A stretch of DNA of 64,000 nt from positions 170,250 to 234,249 of the forward strand of contig NZ_BMUI01000013.1 in assembly GCF_014650115.1 (NCBI RefSeq), given 5' to 3'. Below are positions 33,037-40,519 of this stretch, in pieces (within the stretch, counting starts at the first letter, position 1; each line of letters starts with the position of its first letter). Source of the stretch: Streptomyces olivaceoviridis (GTDB lineage Bacteria > Actinomycetota > Actinomycetes > Streptomycetales > Streptomycetaceae). The position numbers and the translations under genes were made by a program. The notes under the pieces were generated by a model. It did no database searches, was not told where the DNA came from, and worked only from the letters and a program-made list of their open reading frames with translations.

Positions 33037-33762
33037 TCAGCGGGCCGCCCCGTCGTCGTCGGCGTACACGTCCGCGCCCGCGTCGATCCGCGCGGCCAGT
33101 TCGCGGGCGGGGACGCCGGCGCGTTCGAGGACCTCGACCGCCCGGGACCGCGGGTCCGCGGCGAGCGCCGCGAGCAGGTCCGTGCCGCCGACGCGGGGCG
33201 CGCCCCGCCGCCGGGCACGCGCGCGGGCGTCCGCGAGCGCGGCGGACGCGGCGGGCGACCAGCCCTCGGCGTCCTTGCCCGGACCGCCGGGACCGGCCGG
33301 ACCCACGGGGCCGGCAGGCCCGGCGAGACGCGCGGCGTCGGCGGACCCGGCGAGACGCGCGGCGTCGACGGGGCCGGCGAGACGCGCGGCGTCGACGGGG
33401 CCGGCCGGTGCGGGGACGAGGGGCATGGCGCCGGAGTCCTCCACCCGGCTCTGCCAGCGCAGTCCGTAGCCGATGCTGCGCTGCACCAGGTAGCCGAGGA
33501 CCCGGGCGAGCCGTTGCGGGCCCCCGACGGCGGCGCGGGCCTCGGGATCGTGCTCCAGCAGGGCGTGCAGCAGATGGGCGGTGTCGGTGTGCCGGTCCCT
33601 GTCCCGGACGGCCCTGCGGCGGGCAGCGGAGACCACCGCCGCGAGCTCGGCACCGAGCCCGGCAGCGCCGTCCGGGTACGGAACCGCTCCGTCTTCGGCG
33701 GTCCGGTGGGCTGTACGGGGTTGCACATCCCCTACCTCATCAGCCGCAACGGGACGGGACAT
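33037..33762 (-). CDS. Clp N-domain (ClpR) protein with internal repeats
   Basis: A 241-residue protein without AAA modules. Residues ~35-95 (LAAVVSAARRRAVRDRDRHT, then DTAHLLHALLEHDP) and ~185-235 (GGTDLLAALAADPRSRAVEV, then LERAGVPARELAARIDAG) resemble the two halves of the Clp N-terminal substrate-binding domain. They are separated by a low-complexity insert containing three 9-residue repeats of GPVDAARLA. The domain normally recruits substrates or adaptors to ClpC. The ATG at 33762 is chosen because the frame upstream lacks domain similarity. Confidence 0.75.
   Translation of the reverse strand: MSRPVAADEVGDVQPRTAHRTAEDGAVPYPDGAAGLGAELAAVVSAARRRAVRDRDRHTDTAHLLHALLEHDPEARAAVGGPQRLARVLGYLVQRSIGYGLRWQSRVEDSGAMPLVPAPAGPVDAARLAGPVDAARLAGSADAARLAGPAGPVGPAGPGGPGKDAEGWSPAASAALADARARARRRGAPRVGGTDLLAALAADPRSRAVEVLERAGVPARELAARIDAGADVYADDDGAAR
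33321..33401. repeat. 27-bp in-frame tandem repeat in the Clp-N gene, three copies
   Basis: Units begin at 33321, 33348 and 33375, each encoding nine residues (DAARLAGPV or a variant). They lie between the two Clp-N halves. Unit number may vary between strains without breaking the frame. Confidence 0.85.
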
Positions 33763-33970
33763 CCACGAGGGGAACCATTTGCGCGTCCCACGCGGAGTGG
33801 ACATCGCCGAGCCGGATCTCATCCTTACGGAGGAGATCAGACCGATCCCGCGCACGGACGGCACGCCCTCGCAACGGTTCTGACAGTTCATCAGTATTGA
33901 ATGTTCGCGCCACCACGGCTACGTTCCGCGACACCGTAGCCCGATACGCCCGATCCGAAGGGGTGGCCGC

Positions 33971-34399
33971 ATGGCCGAAGTCAGCGCCGAGGCACGCATC
34001 CAGGCGCCGGCCGAGAAGGTGTGGGCCCAGCTCACCGACTGGCCGTCGTACGGGGCGTGGAACGCGACCCACACCAGCTTCCCGCGGGGCGGCCCGGAGA
34101 CCCTGGCCGTGGGCGGCACGTTCCAGGAGAACATGAAGCTGATGGGCTTTCCGGCGGAGGTCGACTGGACCATCGAGGAGCTGGAACCGGCCCGGGTGTT
34201 CGCCATCCGCGGCAAGGGCCCGATGGCGGTGACCGTCGCCACCCGCTACACGCTGACCCCGGACGGGGACGCCACGACGCTCCGGATCGACGGGGAGTTC
34301 ACCGGGGCCGCGGTGTCGTTGATGGCGGGCAAGCTCAGGGACTCGGCGACGGCCGCCCTGAACGAGTCGCTGCGCAAGCTGGACGGACTGGTGGCCTGA
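33971..34399 (+). CDS. SRPBCC (START/Bet v1-like) family protein
   Basis: A 142-residue helix-grip protein. VSAEARIQAPAEKVWAQLTD followed by WPSYGAWNATHTSFP is the first strand/helix of polyketide-cyclase-like SRPBCC domains; the C-terminal long helix is DSATAALNESLRKLDGLVA. It carries a hydrophobic cavity for lipids or small ligands. AAGGGGTGG precedes the ATG. An inverted repeat GGCTAC-N13-GTAGCC stands about 25 bp upstream. A bidirectional terminator follows. Confidence 0.87.
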   Translation: MAEVSAEARIQAPAEKVWAQLTDWPSYGAWNATHTSFPRGGPETLAVGGTFQENMKLMGFPAEVDWTIEELEPARVFAIRGKGPMAVTVATRYTLTPDGDATTLRIDGEFTGAAVSLMAGKLRDSATAALNESLRKLDGLVA

Positions 34400-34414
34400 G
34401 CCGGGACAGGCGAA

Positions 34415-34443
34415 GGCGCCCCGCGCGGACAGCGCGGGGCGCC
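34415..34443. terminator. bidirectional hairpin between SRPBCC and PadR genes
   Basis: A perfect 12-bp stem (GGCGCCCCGCGC / GCGCGGGGCGCC) with a 5-nt loop, 15 nt after the SRPBCC stop and 20 nt before the PadR stop. Confidence 0.8.
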
Positions 34444-34463
34444 ACGGCCCTCGTCCAGGGGGC

Positions 34464-35099
34464 TCAGTCCTCGTCGGCGAGGATGAGGTACAGCTTCTTG
34501 CGGGCGTCGTTGATGACGGCGAGCGCCTTCTCGCGCTGCTCCTTGCTTCCGGTCTTCCACACCTGGCCGAAGGCCTCCATCAGCCCGAAGCCTGCCTGGC
34601 GGATCTCGGTGAGGGCCTCCCAGTCGACCCCGCGCGAGGCCTCCTCCCAGGGGGCGTCCGGTCCCTCGTCGGCGGCGGCGCGTCCGCTCTCGGTCAGGGC
34701 GAACAGCTTCTTGCCGCCCTCGCTCTCGCTGGCGATCAGGCCCTCGTCCTCCAGCAGCTGGAGGGTCGGGTAGACCGAACCGGGGCTGGGCTTCCAGGCG
34801 CCGCCGCTGCGTTCGGCGATCTCCTGGATCATCTCGTAGCCGTGCATGGGCCGGTCCTTGAGCAGGGCCAGGATCGAGGCGCGTACGTCACCGCGCCGTG
34901 CCCGCCCTCGCGGACCGCCCCGTCCGCGCGGCCCCCAGGGGCCCGGTCCGAACCCGGGTCCGCCGGGACCGAAGCCCGGACCGCCCGGACCGAAGGGCCC
35001 GAAGGCGGCCCGCCGCCCGTCGAACCCACCGAAACCACCCATACCCCGTCGGCCGGGGCCCTCGTGCCGATGTCCACGCTCGAAACCGTGGGTGCGCAT
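34464..35099 (-). CDS. PadR-family transcriptional regulator with Gly/Pro/Phe-rich N-terminus
   Basis: A 211-residue regulator. The first ~70 residues are disordered and rich in Gly, Phe and Pro (GGFGGFDGRRAAFGPFGPGG), followed by an Arg-rich stretch; then comes the PadR winged helix ASILALLKDRPMHGYEMIQE, PGSVYPTLQLLEDEGLI, and a helical dimerisation arm. Such N-terminal tails are recurrent in Streptomyces PadR proteins. GGAGTG precedes the ATG at 35099. It faces the SRPBCC gene tail to tail; the overlapping palindromes upstream suggest autoregulation. Confidence 0.88.
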   Translation of the reverse strand: MRTHGFERGHRHEGPGRRGMGGFGGFDGRRAAFGPFGPGGPGFGPGGPGFGPGPWGPRGRGGPRGRARRGDVRASILALLKDRPMHGYEMIQEIAERSGGAWKPSPGSVYPTLQLLEDEGLIASESEGGKKLFALTESGRAAADEGPDAPWEEASRGVDWEALTEIRQAGFGLMEAFGQVWKTGSKEQREKALAVINDARKKLYLILADED

Positions 35100-35144
35100 C
35101 GCGATCACTCCATTCCATCGTTGATCTGTCGCGTCTGCATCGCA

Positions 35145-35174
35145 TATCGTTCGCGATACCTCAACGATATATCG
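35145..35174. promoter_or_regulatory. two palindromes upstream of padR (autoregulatory operators)
   Basis: TATCG-TTCG-CGATA (35145-35158) and CGATATATCG (35165-35174) share the half-site CGATA/TATCG and are spaced by about one helical turn. The window between padR and phzF (188 bp) is otherwise AT-richer than its surroundings. PadR dimers bind dyads of this kind and repress their own promoters. Confidence 0.6.
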
Positions 35175-35286
35175 GAACCGATCGCCTGACAATCCCCTTC
35201 CCGAGCGGTCGGCCCGGCCGGGAACCAGTCCGGCAGCCCTGAATTGGCCTTGGTCCGAGGGCCGTCGCAGTCGCTAGCGTCGGGGC

Positions 35287-36099
35287 ATGCGCATCCGAAT
35301 CGTCGACGCCTTCACCGACCGCCCCTTCGCCGGCAACCCGGCCGGAGTCCTGCTCCTGGACGACGTCTTCCCGGACGACGACTGGCTCCAGGACGTCGCC
35401 ATGGAGGTCAACCACGCGGAGACGGCGTTCGCGCACCGGTTGCCCGAGGGCGGCAAGGCGGACTGGGCGCTGCGCTGGTTCACGCCCGTCACCGAGGTCG
35501 CGATGTGCGGCCACGCCACCCTCGCCACGGCCCACGTCCTGCACACCACCGGCGCCCACGAGGGCCCGGTGCGGTTCGCCACCCGCAGCGGCGTGCTGAT
35601 CGCCACGCCCGGCGCGGACGGCTCGGTCACCCTGGACTTCCCGACTGCCCCGCTCACCCCGGTCGAGATCCCGGCCGGGGTCGCGGAGGCGCTCGGGGCG
35701 CGGCCGGTCGCCGCGTTCGACACCGGTCCGAACGTCGGCGACCTGCTGGTGGAACTCGCCGACGAGAAGACCGTGCTCGGCCTCTCCCCCGACCACCGGG
35801 CCCTCGGCGCCTACTCCTCACGCGGCATCATCGCCACCGCCCGCGCCGACGAGCCGTCCCGTGGCTACGACTTCGTCTCCCGCTGCTTCTTCCCGAACGT
35901 CGGCATCGACGAGGACCCGGTGACCGGCAGCGCCCACACCGCGCTCGCCCCGCACTGGTCCGCCCGCCTCGGCCGCGACGACCTCACCGGGCTCCAGGCC
36001 TCCCGCCGCACCGGGCTGGTCCGCACCGGCCTGCGGGGCGAACGCACCCTGCTCACCGGCTTCGCGGTGACGGTCGTCGACGGCGAACTGCGCGCCTGA
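35287..36099 (+). CDS. PhzF-family isomerase
   Basis: A 270-residue PhzF-like protein. FTDRPFAGNPAGV is the N-terminal motif, Glu45 (HAETAF) is the conserved catalytic base, CGHAT and DEDPVTGSAHTAL are the two signature stretches. Two duplicated diaminopimelate-epimerase-like halves are present. It could isomerise trans-2,3-dihydro-3-hydroxyanthranilate-like compounds, but no phenazine genes are nearby, so it is probably a housekeeping paralogue. TAGCGT lies 6 nt before the ATG and no ribosome site is present, pointing to leaderless mRNA. Confidence 0.92.
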   Translation: MRIRIVDAFTDRPFAGNPAGVLLLDDVFPDDDWLQDVAMEVNHAETAFAHRLPEGGKADWALRWFTPVTEVAMCGHATLATAHVLHTTGAHEGPVRFATRSGVLIATPGADGSVTLDFPTAPLTPVEIPAGVAEALGARPVAAFDTGPNVGDLLVELADEKTVLGLSPDHRALGAYSSRGIIATARADEPSRGYDFVSRCFFPNVGIDEDPVTGSAHTALAPHWSARLGRDDLTGLQASRRTGLVRTGLRGERTLLTGFAVTVVDGELRA

Positions 36100-36107
36100 G
36101 GGCTTGC

Positions 36108-36908
36108 TCAGGCGGTCGGCAGCCAGCCCACCTTGCCCGCGAGGAGGGCGTAGCCGACGAACGCGCCGATGTCGAGCAGGGAGTGCGCGACGACCAGCGG
36201 CCCGACCCGGCCCCAGCGGCGGTAGAGGCAGACGAACACCACGCCCATGACCATGTTGCCGAGGAAGCCGCCGACGCCCTGGTAGAGGTGGTACGAGCCA
36301 CGCAGGACCGCGCTGGCCGCCAGCGCGGTCCCCGGCGTCCAGCCCAACTGCCCCAGCCGGCGCAGCAGGTAGCCGACGACGATGACCTCTTCGAGGATCG
36401 CGTTCTGCAACGCGGAGAGGATCAGCACCGGGTACTTCCACCACACGTCCGGAAGTGCCTCGGGTACGACGGTGAGGTTGAAGCCGAGGCCGCGGGCGGC
36501 GAGGTAGAAGGCGATGCCGGTGCTGCCGATCACGGCCGCGATGCCGGCACCCCGGGCGAGATCGGGCCAGGGACGGGTGCGGTCGAAGCCGAGGGTGCGC
36601 AGGCCCGCGCCCTCGCGCAGCAACAGGTGGGCGACGAGTGCCACGGGGACCAACGCGGTGGCGATGCCGAAGAGCTGCCAGGCCAGGTCCAGCCAGGGGC
36701 GGCCCGGTGCGGCGGAGGCGTTGAGGGTGGCCGCCTGGTCCTTCAGCCCGCCCGGCTTGGTGACCGAGCCGATGAAGCTGATCAGCGCGGACACCCCGCT
36801 CGCCCCGAGCGAGAGCGCCAGGACGAGCAGCGTCTCGTCCCGCAGCATCCGTCGCGGGTCACGCTCCCGCGCCGCGGAATCGGCCACCGAGTCAGCCTCC
36901 ACCTGCAC
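36108..36908 (-). CDS. CPBP-family intramembrane metalloprotease
   Basis: About 266 residues from the GTG at 36908, chosen for its GGAGG; the open frame extends to 36944. It has seven to eight membrane segments. The motif EEVIVVGYLLRRL contains the paired catalytic glutamates, GSYHLYQG the first His, and HSLLDIGAF the final His with Asp: the CAAX-protease/bacteriocin-processing (Rce1-like) triad. Substrate unknown. It converges with PhzF (8-bp gap). Confidence 0.87.
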   Translation of the reverse strand: MQVEADSVADSAARERDPRRMLRDETLLVLALSLGASGVSALISFIGSVTKPGGLKDQAATLNASAAPGRPWLDLAWQLFGIATALVPVALVAHLLLREGAGLRTLGFDRTRPWPDLARGAGIAAVIGSTGIAFYLAARGLGFNLTVVPEALPDVWWKYPVLILSALQNAILEEVIVVGYLLRRLGQLGWTPGTALAASAVLRGSYHLYQGVGGFLGNMVMGVVFVCLYRRWGRVGPLVVAHSLLDIGAFVGYALLAGKVGWLPTA

Positions 36909-37015
36909 CCCTGCCTCCAGCCGGCTCACGGGCCCCTGGCCCACCTTTCGCCTGGCAAGGATCGCAGAAGGAGCTGTGGAGGGCGCGGCATGCCCCCGGA
37001 GGGCAGAGCTCTCTC

Positions 37016-37055
37016 GTGGCCTACGGCAGCCCGCCGTGGCCTACGGCAGCCCGCC
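37016..37055. repeat. perfect 20-bp direct duplication
   Basis: GTGGCCTACGGCAGCCCGCC occurs twice in tandem (37016-37035, 37036-37055) in the 255-bp gap between the CPBP and GCS2 genes. It may mark a recent slippage event. Confidence 0.85.
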
Positions 37056-37163
37056 GACGTCCGCGACCGGCTCCTGGACCACGCCCCACCACCCGCCTCT
37101 GTCCGCCGCCCCCTCCTCTCCTCCGCCGCTCGGCCCCTCCAGCGGCCCGGCGAAGCCCGGCGC

Positions 37164-38681
37164 TCAGCCCAGCGGTACCGGCTCCGGCAGCCCCACCGGC
37201 CACGTGTGCACCGGCTCCCCCACGTGCATCAGCTCGGCGTACCTCCGCGTCGTCGCCGCCAGGGCCGCCTGCCGTGACAACCCCTGCTCCAGCGCCCGGT
37301 GGAAGGTGGCCGCCTGCCAGGACGCCCCGTTGACGCGGCGCCGGCAGCGTTCCTCGATCACGCCCAGGTAGAGGTCCCGGTCGGCGGCCTCCACACCCCA
37401 CGCGTCCAGTCCGGCCGAGGCCAGCGGCAGCAGCTCGTCGCGGACCAGCGTGACCGCGTCGACCTCGCCCGTGCCGCCGTACCGCCCCCGCCGGGGCCAT
37501 ACGAAGCGCGCGTCGATGCCGTACCGGCACGCCGCGTCGAAGTTCGCCTCGGCCGCGGCGAACGGCAGCCGGGTCCACACCGGCCGGGACTCCTCGGCGA
37601 GGGCGCGGACGAGGCCGTAGTAGAAGGCCGCGTTGGCGATCACGTCGGTGATGGTGGGCCCGGCCGGCAGCACCCGGTTCTCCACCCTGAGGTGCGGGAC
37701 GCCGTCCGCGATGCCGTACACCGGCCGGTTCCAGCGGTAGATCGTGCCGTTGTGCAGCACGAGTTCGGCGAGTTTGGGCACCCCGCCGGCCTCGACGACC
37801 CCCAGTGGCTCCTCGTCGTCACAGATCGGCAGCAGGGCCGGGAAGTAGCGCAGGTTCTCCTCGAACAGGTCGTACGCGGAGGTGATCCACCGCTCGCCGA
37901 ACCAGGTGCGCGGCCGTACGCCCTGCGCCTGGAGCTCGGGCGGCCGGGTGTCGGTGGACTGCTGGAACAGCGGGGGCCGGGACTCGCGCCACAGCTCGTG
38001 CCCGAAGAGGAACGGTGAGTTCGCTCCGACGGCGATCTGCGCGGCGGAGGCCGCCTGGGCCGCGTTCCACACGTCGGCGAACCGGCCCGGGGTGACTTGC
38101 AGGTGCAGTTGCAGGGAGGTGCACGCGGCCTCGGGCACGATCGACTTCGAGGTGCAGACGAGGTGCTCCACGCCCTCGATGTCGAGCCGGAAGTCCTCCC
38201 CGCGCGCGGCGACCATCTGGTCGTTGAGGAGTGTGTAGCGATCGACCTCGGAGAGGTTGGAGGAGACCAGGTCGTCCCGGTCGAGGGTGGGCAGGATGCC
38301 GATCATCACGATGCCCGCGTCCACCTCCCCGGCCTTCCGGTCGGCATAGGCGAGCGACGTGCGCAGTTCCTCGGCGAGCCGGTCGAAAACCCGGCCGCCC
38401 AGCCGGTGTGGGGCTATGTTTACTTCCAGGTTGAACATGGCGAGTTCTGTTTGGAAATCGCGGCTCGCGATGCGCTCCAGTACCTGCCCGTTCAACATTT
38501 TCGGCATACCGTCCGACCCGGCGAGATTCAACTCGATCTCGACCCCCATGAGATTCTTGGGCCGGTCGAATCGCTTCTCGCGCAGCAGCCGCTCCAGTCC
38601 CGACAGGCACTGCTGGAGCTTTTCACGGTAGCGCTGGCGATCGGACAGGTCGAACTGCCCTGCCACGACCTTCTCCCCCAT
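37164..38681 (-). CDS. glutamate--cysteine ligase family (GCS2) carboxylate-amine ligase
   Basis: A 505-residue ATP-grasp-independent GCS2 enzyme. MGVEIELNLAGSDGMPKMLN holds the acidic metal-binding residues. TSLQLHLQVTPGRFADVWNA is the central strand. VGANSPFLFGHELWRESRPP is the substrate loop, and RVENRVLPAGPTITDV is the conserved Arg-Glu-Asn-Arg motif. CGAGGAGGGAC precedes the ATG at 38681. The family makes gamma-glutamyl bonds (gamma-glutamylcysteine for ergothioneine, or ligates other amines). No egt genes are adjacent, so the acceptor is open. Confidence 0.88.
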   Translation of the reverse strand: MGEKVVAGQFDLSDRQRYREKLQQCLSGLERLLREKRFDRPKNLMGVEIELNLAGSDGMPKMLNGQVLERIASRDFQTELAMFNLEVNIAPHRLGGRVFDRLAEELRTSLAYADRKAGEVDAGIVMIGILPTLDRDDLVSSNLSEVDRYTLLNDQMVAARGEDFRLDIEGVEHLVCTSKSIVPEAACTSLQLHLQVTPGRFADVWNAAQAASAAQIAVGANSPFLFGHELWRESRPPLFQQSTDTRPPELQAQGVRPRTWFGERWITSAYDLFEENLRYFPALLPICDDEEPLGVVEAGGVPKLAELVLHNGTIYRWNRPVYGIADGVPHLRVENRVLPAGPTITDVIANAAFYYGLVRALAEESRPVWTRLPFAAAEANFDAACRYGIDARFVWPRRGRYGGTGEVDAVTLVRDELLPLASAGLDAWGVEAADRDLYLGVIEERCRRRVNGASWQAATFHRALEQGLSRQAALAATTRRYAELMHVGEPVHTWPVGLPEPVPLG

Positions 38682-39250
38682 CGAAGTGTCCCTCCTCGGA
38701 TGGGCGGGCCGACGATCCGGCCGCCTGGCTCCCGGGTCAGGTGGGATGATGCCCAGCCGAAGCGATCGATAACGTCCCGCGCGGGCCCGCCGCCCGCTAG
38801 TCTGTCGGAATGTTCCCGGCGGCACATTCACGGGGCATGCCGCACTCGCACCTTCGGGTGCCCCGCACACCTCGTGAAAAACGCCGACGACATTCGGCCG
38901 ACCGTTACCGGTGCGTATGGCGAGGTCAGCGACGGGGACCGGGTCCGGAAATCGGGATGATTTTCGTAAATCGACGGCCTAATTCCGCCTTGCCGGGTCG
39001 ACCGGAATCGGATAGCCGAAACACCGGCCGAACACACGTCGTATAAACTTCCTCCACAAGGCAGAAGGTTGGCGCCCTCGGTCCTGGTTTCCGCGGTGTT
39101 CCTGCCGTCCCCGTTGACGGGCGGCAGACCGAGCCGCACTCTCTTTCACACCGACCTGGGCCCCCACCTCTCCGGCCTTCCGTGAGCTGACAGCGCCGTC
39201 CGCCCCACCCTCCTCGCGCCGCCGCGCCTGTCGAATGAGAGGCGACCCAC
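38682..39250. other. 569-bp intergenic region, AT-richer than its surroundings
   Basis: No gene is supported. A 78-codon frame at 38810 (TAGTCT 6 nt before its ATG) has only about 60% G or C in third positions and is rejected as coding. The part from 38880 to 39060 has several A/T runs, an unusual base composition for this chromosome, suggesting promoter or foreign DNA. It must hold the promoters of the GCS2 gene (minus) and of the gene at 39251 (plus). Confidence 0.4.
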
Positions 39251-39835
39251 ATGCCGCTGCACGTACCCCCTGCCCCCGCGCCTGCCCTGCGCTCCGTCCT
39301 CACCGCCCTCGGTTCCCCCACCGCGGTCCGTGAGGCGCGCACCCCCTCCCTGCGCGCCGCGCAGGGTCCGGCGACACCGGAACTCCCACTGCCCGTCCAC
39401 GTGCTGGACCGGATCACCGCGCAAGGCCTGTCCGCGACCCGGCTGGCCGGCTGGCGCTTCCTGATCCGGTGCGGTGATCGCGCGGTGGCCGCGGCCGACA
39501 CCATGCTGACTCCCGACGGCTGGGCCTTCTCGCACTTCTTCGAGGGCCCGTACGTCGCCTCCACCGAACGCGCCCTGCAACAGGCCGAGGCCCTGCAACA
39601 GCCGTACCAGGCGCGGCTGCTGTCCGTGCCTGGGCTGTACATGCTCACCCTGTGGCTGCACGGCGACTGCTCCGGCGACGGCAGCGAGGGCCATCCCGCC
39701 GCCACCGATCTGCTCGTGCCGCTGGCGCCCGCACCGCCCGGCATTCCGACGCACCGTCCGTTCCCGGTCGCCGAGTTGCTTCCGGTGCTGACCCATCGGG
39801 CGACTCCTCTCCCGCTGCTCGGCTCGCCTGCCTGA
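39251..39835 (+). CDS. conserved Streptomyces protein of unknown function, 194 aa
   Basis: A 194-residue protein. Residues 1-45 are Ala/Pro-rich; the core VHVLDRITAQGLSATRLAGW, RFLIRCGDRAVAAADTMLTP, WAFSHFFEGPYVASTERALQ and LLSVPGLYMLTLWLHGD forms an alpha/beta domain I know from Streptomyces genomes only as hypothetical. The C-terminus is Pro-rich. GAGAGGCG precedes the ATG. A hairpin terminator follows. No function assigned. Confidence 0.75.
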   Translation: MPLHVPPAPAPALRSVLTALGSPTAVREARTPSLRAAQGPATPELPLPVHVLDRITAQGLSATRLAGWRFLIRCGDRAVAAADTMLTPDGWAFSHFFEGPYVASTERALQQAEALQQPYQARLLSVPGLYMLTLWLHGDCSGDGSEGHPAATDLLVPLAPAPPGIPTHRPFPVAELLPVLTHRATPLPLLGSPA

Positions 39836-39845
39836 CCGACGCCCG

Positions 39846-39879
39846 CGTACCCCGCTTCCCGCGAGGGAAGCGGGGTACG
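39846..39879 (+). terminator. hairpin terminator
   Basis: A perfect 15-bp stem (CGTACCCCGCTTCCC / GGGAAGCGGGGTACG) with a GCGA tetraloop 10 nt after the stop at 39835. Confidence 0.85.
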
Positions 39880-40091
39880 ACTGCCTTTCGAGCACTCCGC
39901 CGCCCGGAGCCATCAGGACTAGTCCCATCCGGCTACTGCGAACCACCCGAAGGGACAGTGCAGTTGGACTGAACCGTCCGCGCGGGTGACGCGTCCTGAA
40001 CCTGTGAGAAGCGGTGCCGTGAAATCCCTGCGGAACGACGCCCAGAGGACAACACTGGTTTCCGACCGACTCATCACCACGGGGGACGGAC

Positions 40092-40328
40092 ATGATCACG
40101 ACAGAGCGAAAGATCCCGCCCATGTGCCAGCACCAACCGACCTGCCCTCCGGCCGAATCCGCCGACCGGGAGTCCGCCCGCCTCGTGGCGCACCACCCGG
40201 AGCAGGGGTGGAGCCTGCTGTGCAACGGCGTCCTGCTCTTCGAGGACACCGGTGAGCTGCTGCCGGACGGCCGCGTCATCGCCCCGCACCGCCCGCTCGG
40301 TGTGGAGCAGGTGATGACCGCCGCCTGA
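40092..40328 (+). CDS. DUF5999 family protein
   Basis: A 78-residue protein whose body (CQHQPTCPPAESADRESARL, then VAHHPEQGWSLLCNGVLLFE, then DTGELLPDGRVIAPHRP) is the small Streptomyces DUF5999 family. GGGGGACGGAC lies before the ATG at 40092; most homologues start at the internal Met (40122), where there is no ribosome site, so the length is uncertain by 10 residues. Cysteines in the CQHQPTCP start could bind a metal. Expressed protein of unknown role. Confidence 0.85.
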   Translation: MITTERKIPPMCQHQPTCPPAESADRESARLVAHHPEQGWSLLCNGVLLFEDTGELLPDGRVIAPHRPLGVEQVMTAA

Positions 40329-40481
40329 GGGCGACAGGGCGACCTGACCCGGGCACGCACACCGACCTGACCTGAACAGGGGCACAGTGCCCTGAGGGGC
40401 CGGCCGCACATGACCCGTGCGCCCCGGCGCCGACGCGTGTCCGGGGTGCGGGGGCCGGGCAGCACCGCGCCCCCACCTTTT

Positions 40482-40492
40482 CGAAACTTTCG
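40482..40492. promoter_or_regulatory. CGAAACTTTCG palindrome downstream of the GH43 gene
   Basis: A perfect CGAAA-C-TTTCG dyad, identical in core to the one before GH43 at 42016-42026, located 28 nt past the GH43 stop in a gap with no plus-strand gene. BxlR of Streptomyces binds CGAA-N-TTCG at xylan-utilisation genes. Confidence 0.5.
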
Positions 40493-40519
40493 ACATCGCT
40501 CGGTGCGTCATGGTCTCGC

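Noticed and set aside
33321..33401. CRISPR-like direct repeats
   Set aside because: The units are contiguous without spacers and encode in-frame protein.
35287..36099. Phenazine biosynthesis gene
   Set aside because: PhzF homologues are common outside phenazine clusters and no other phz gene is present.
37164..38681. Ergothioneine cluster egtA
   Set aside because: No egtB-E genes are next to it; the GCS2 family has several functions.
38810..39046. A 78-aa gene with a leaderless-like start
   Set aside because: Only about 60% of codons end in G or C and there is no domain, unlike genes in this genome.
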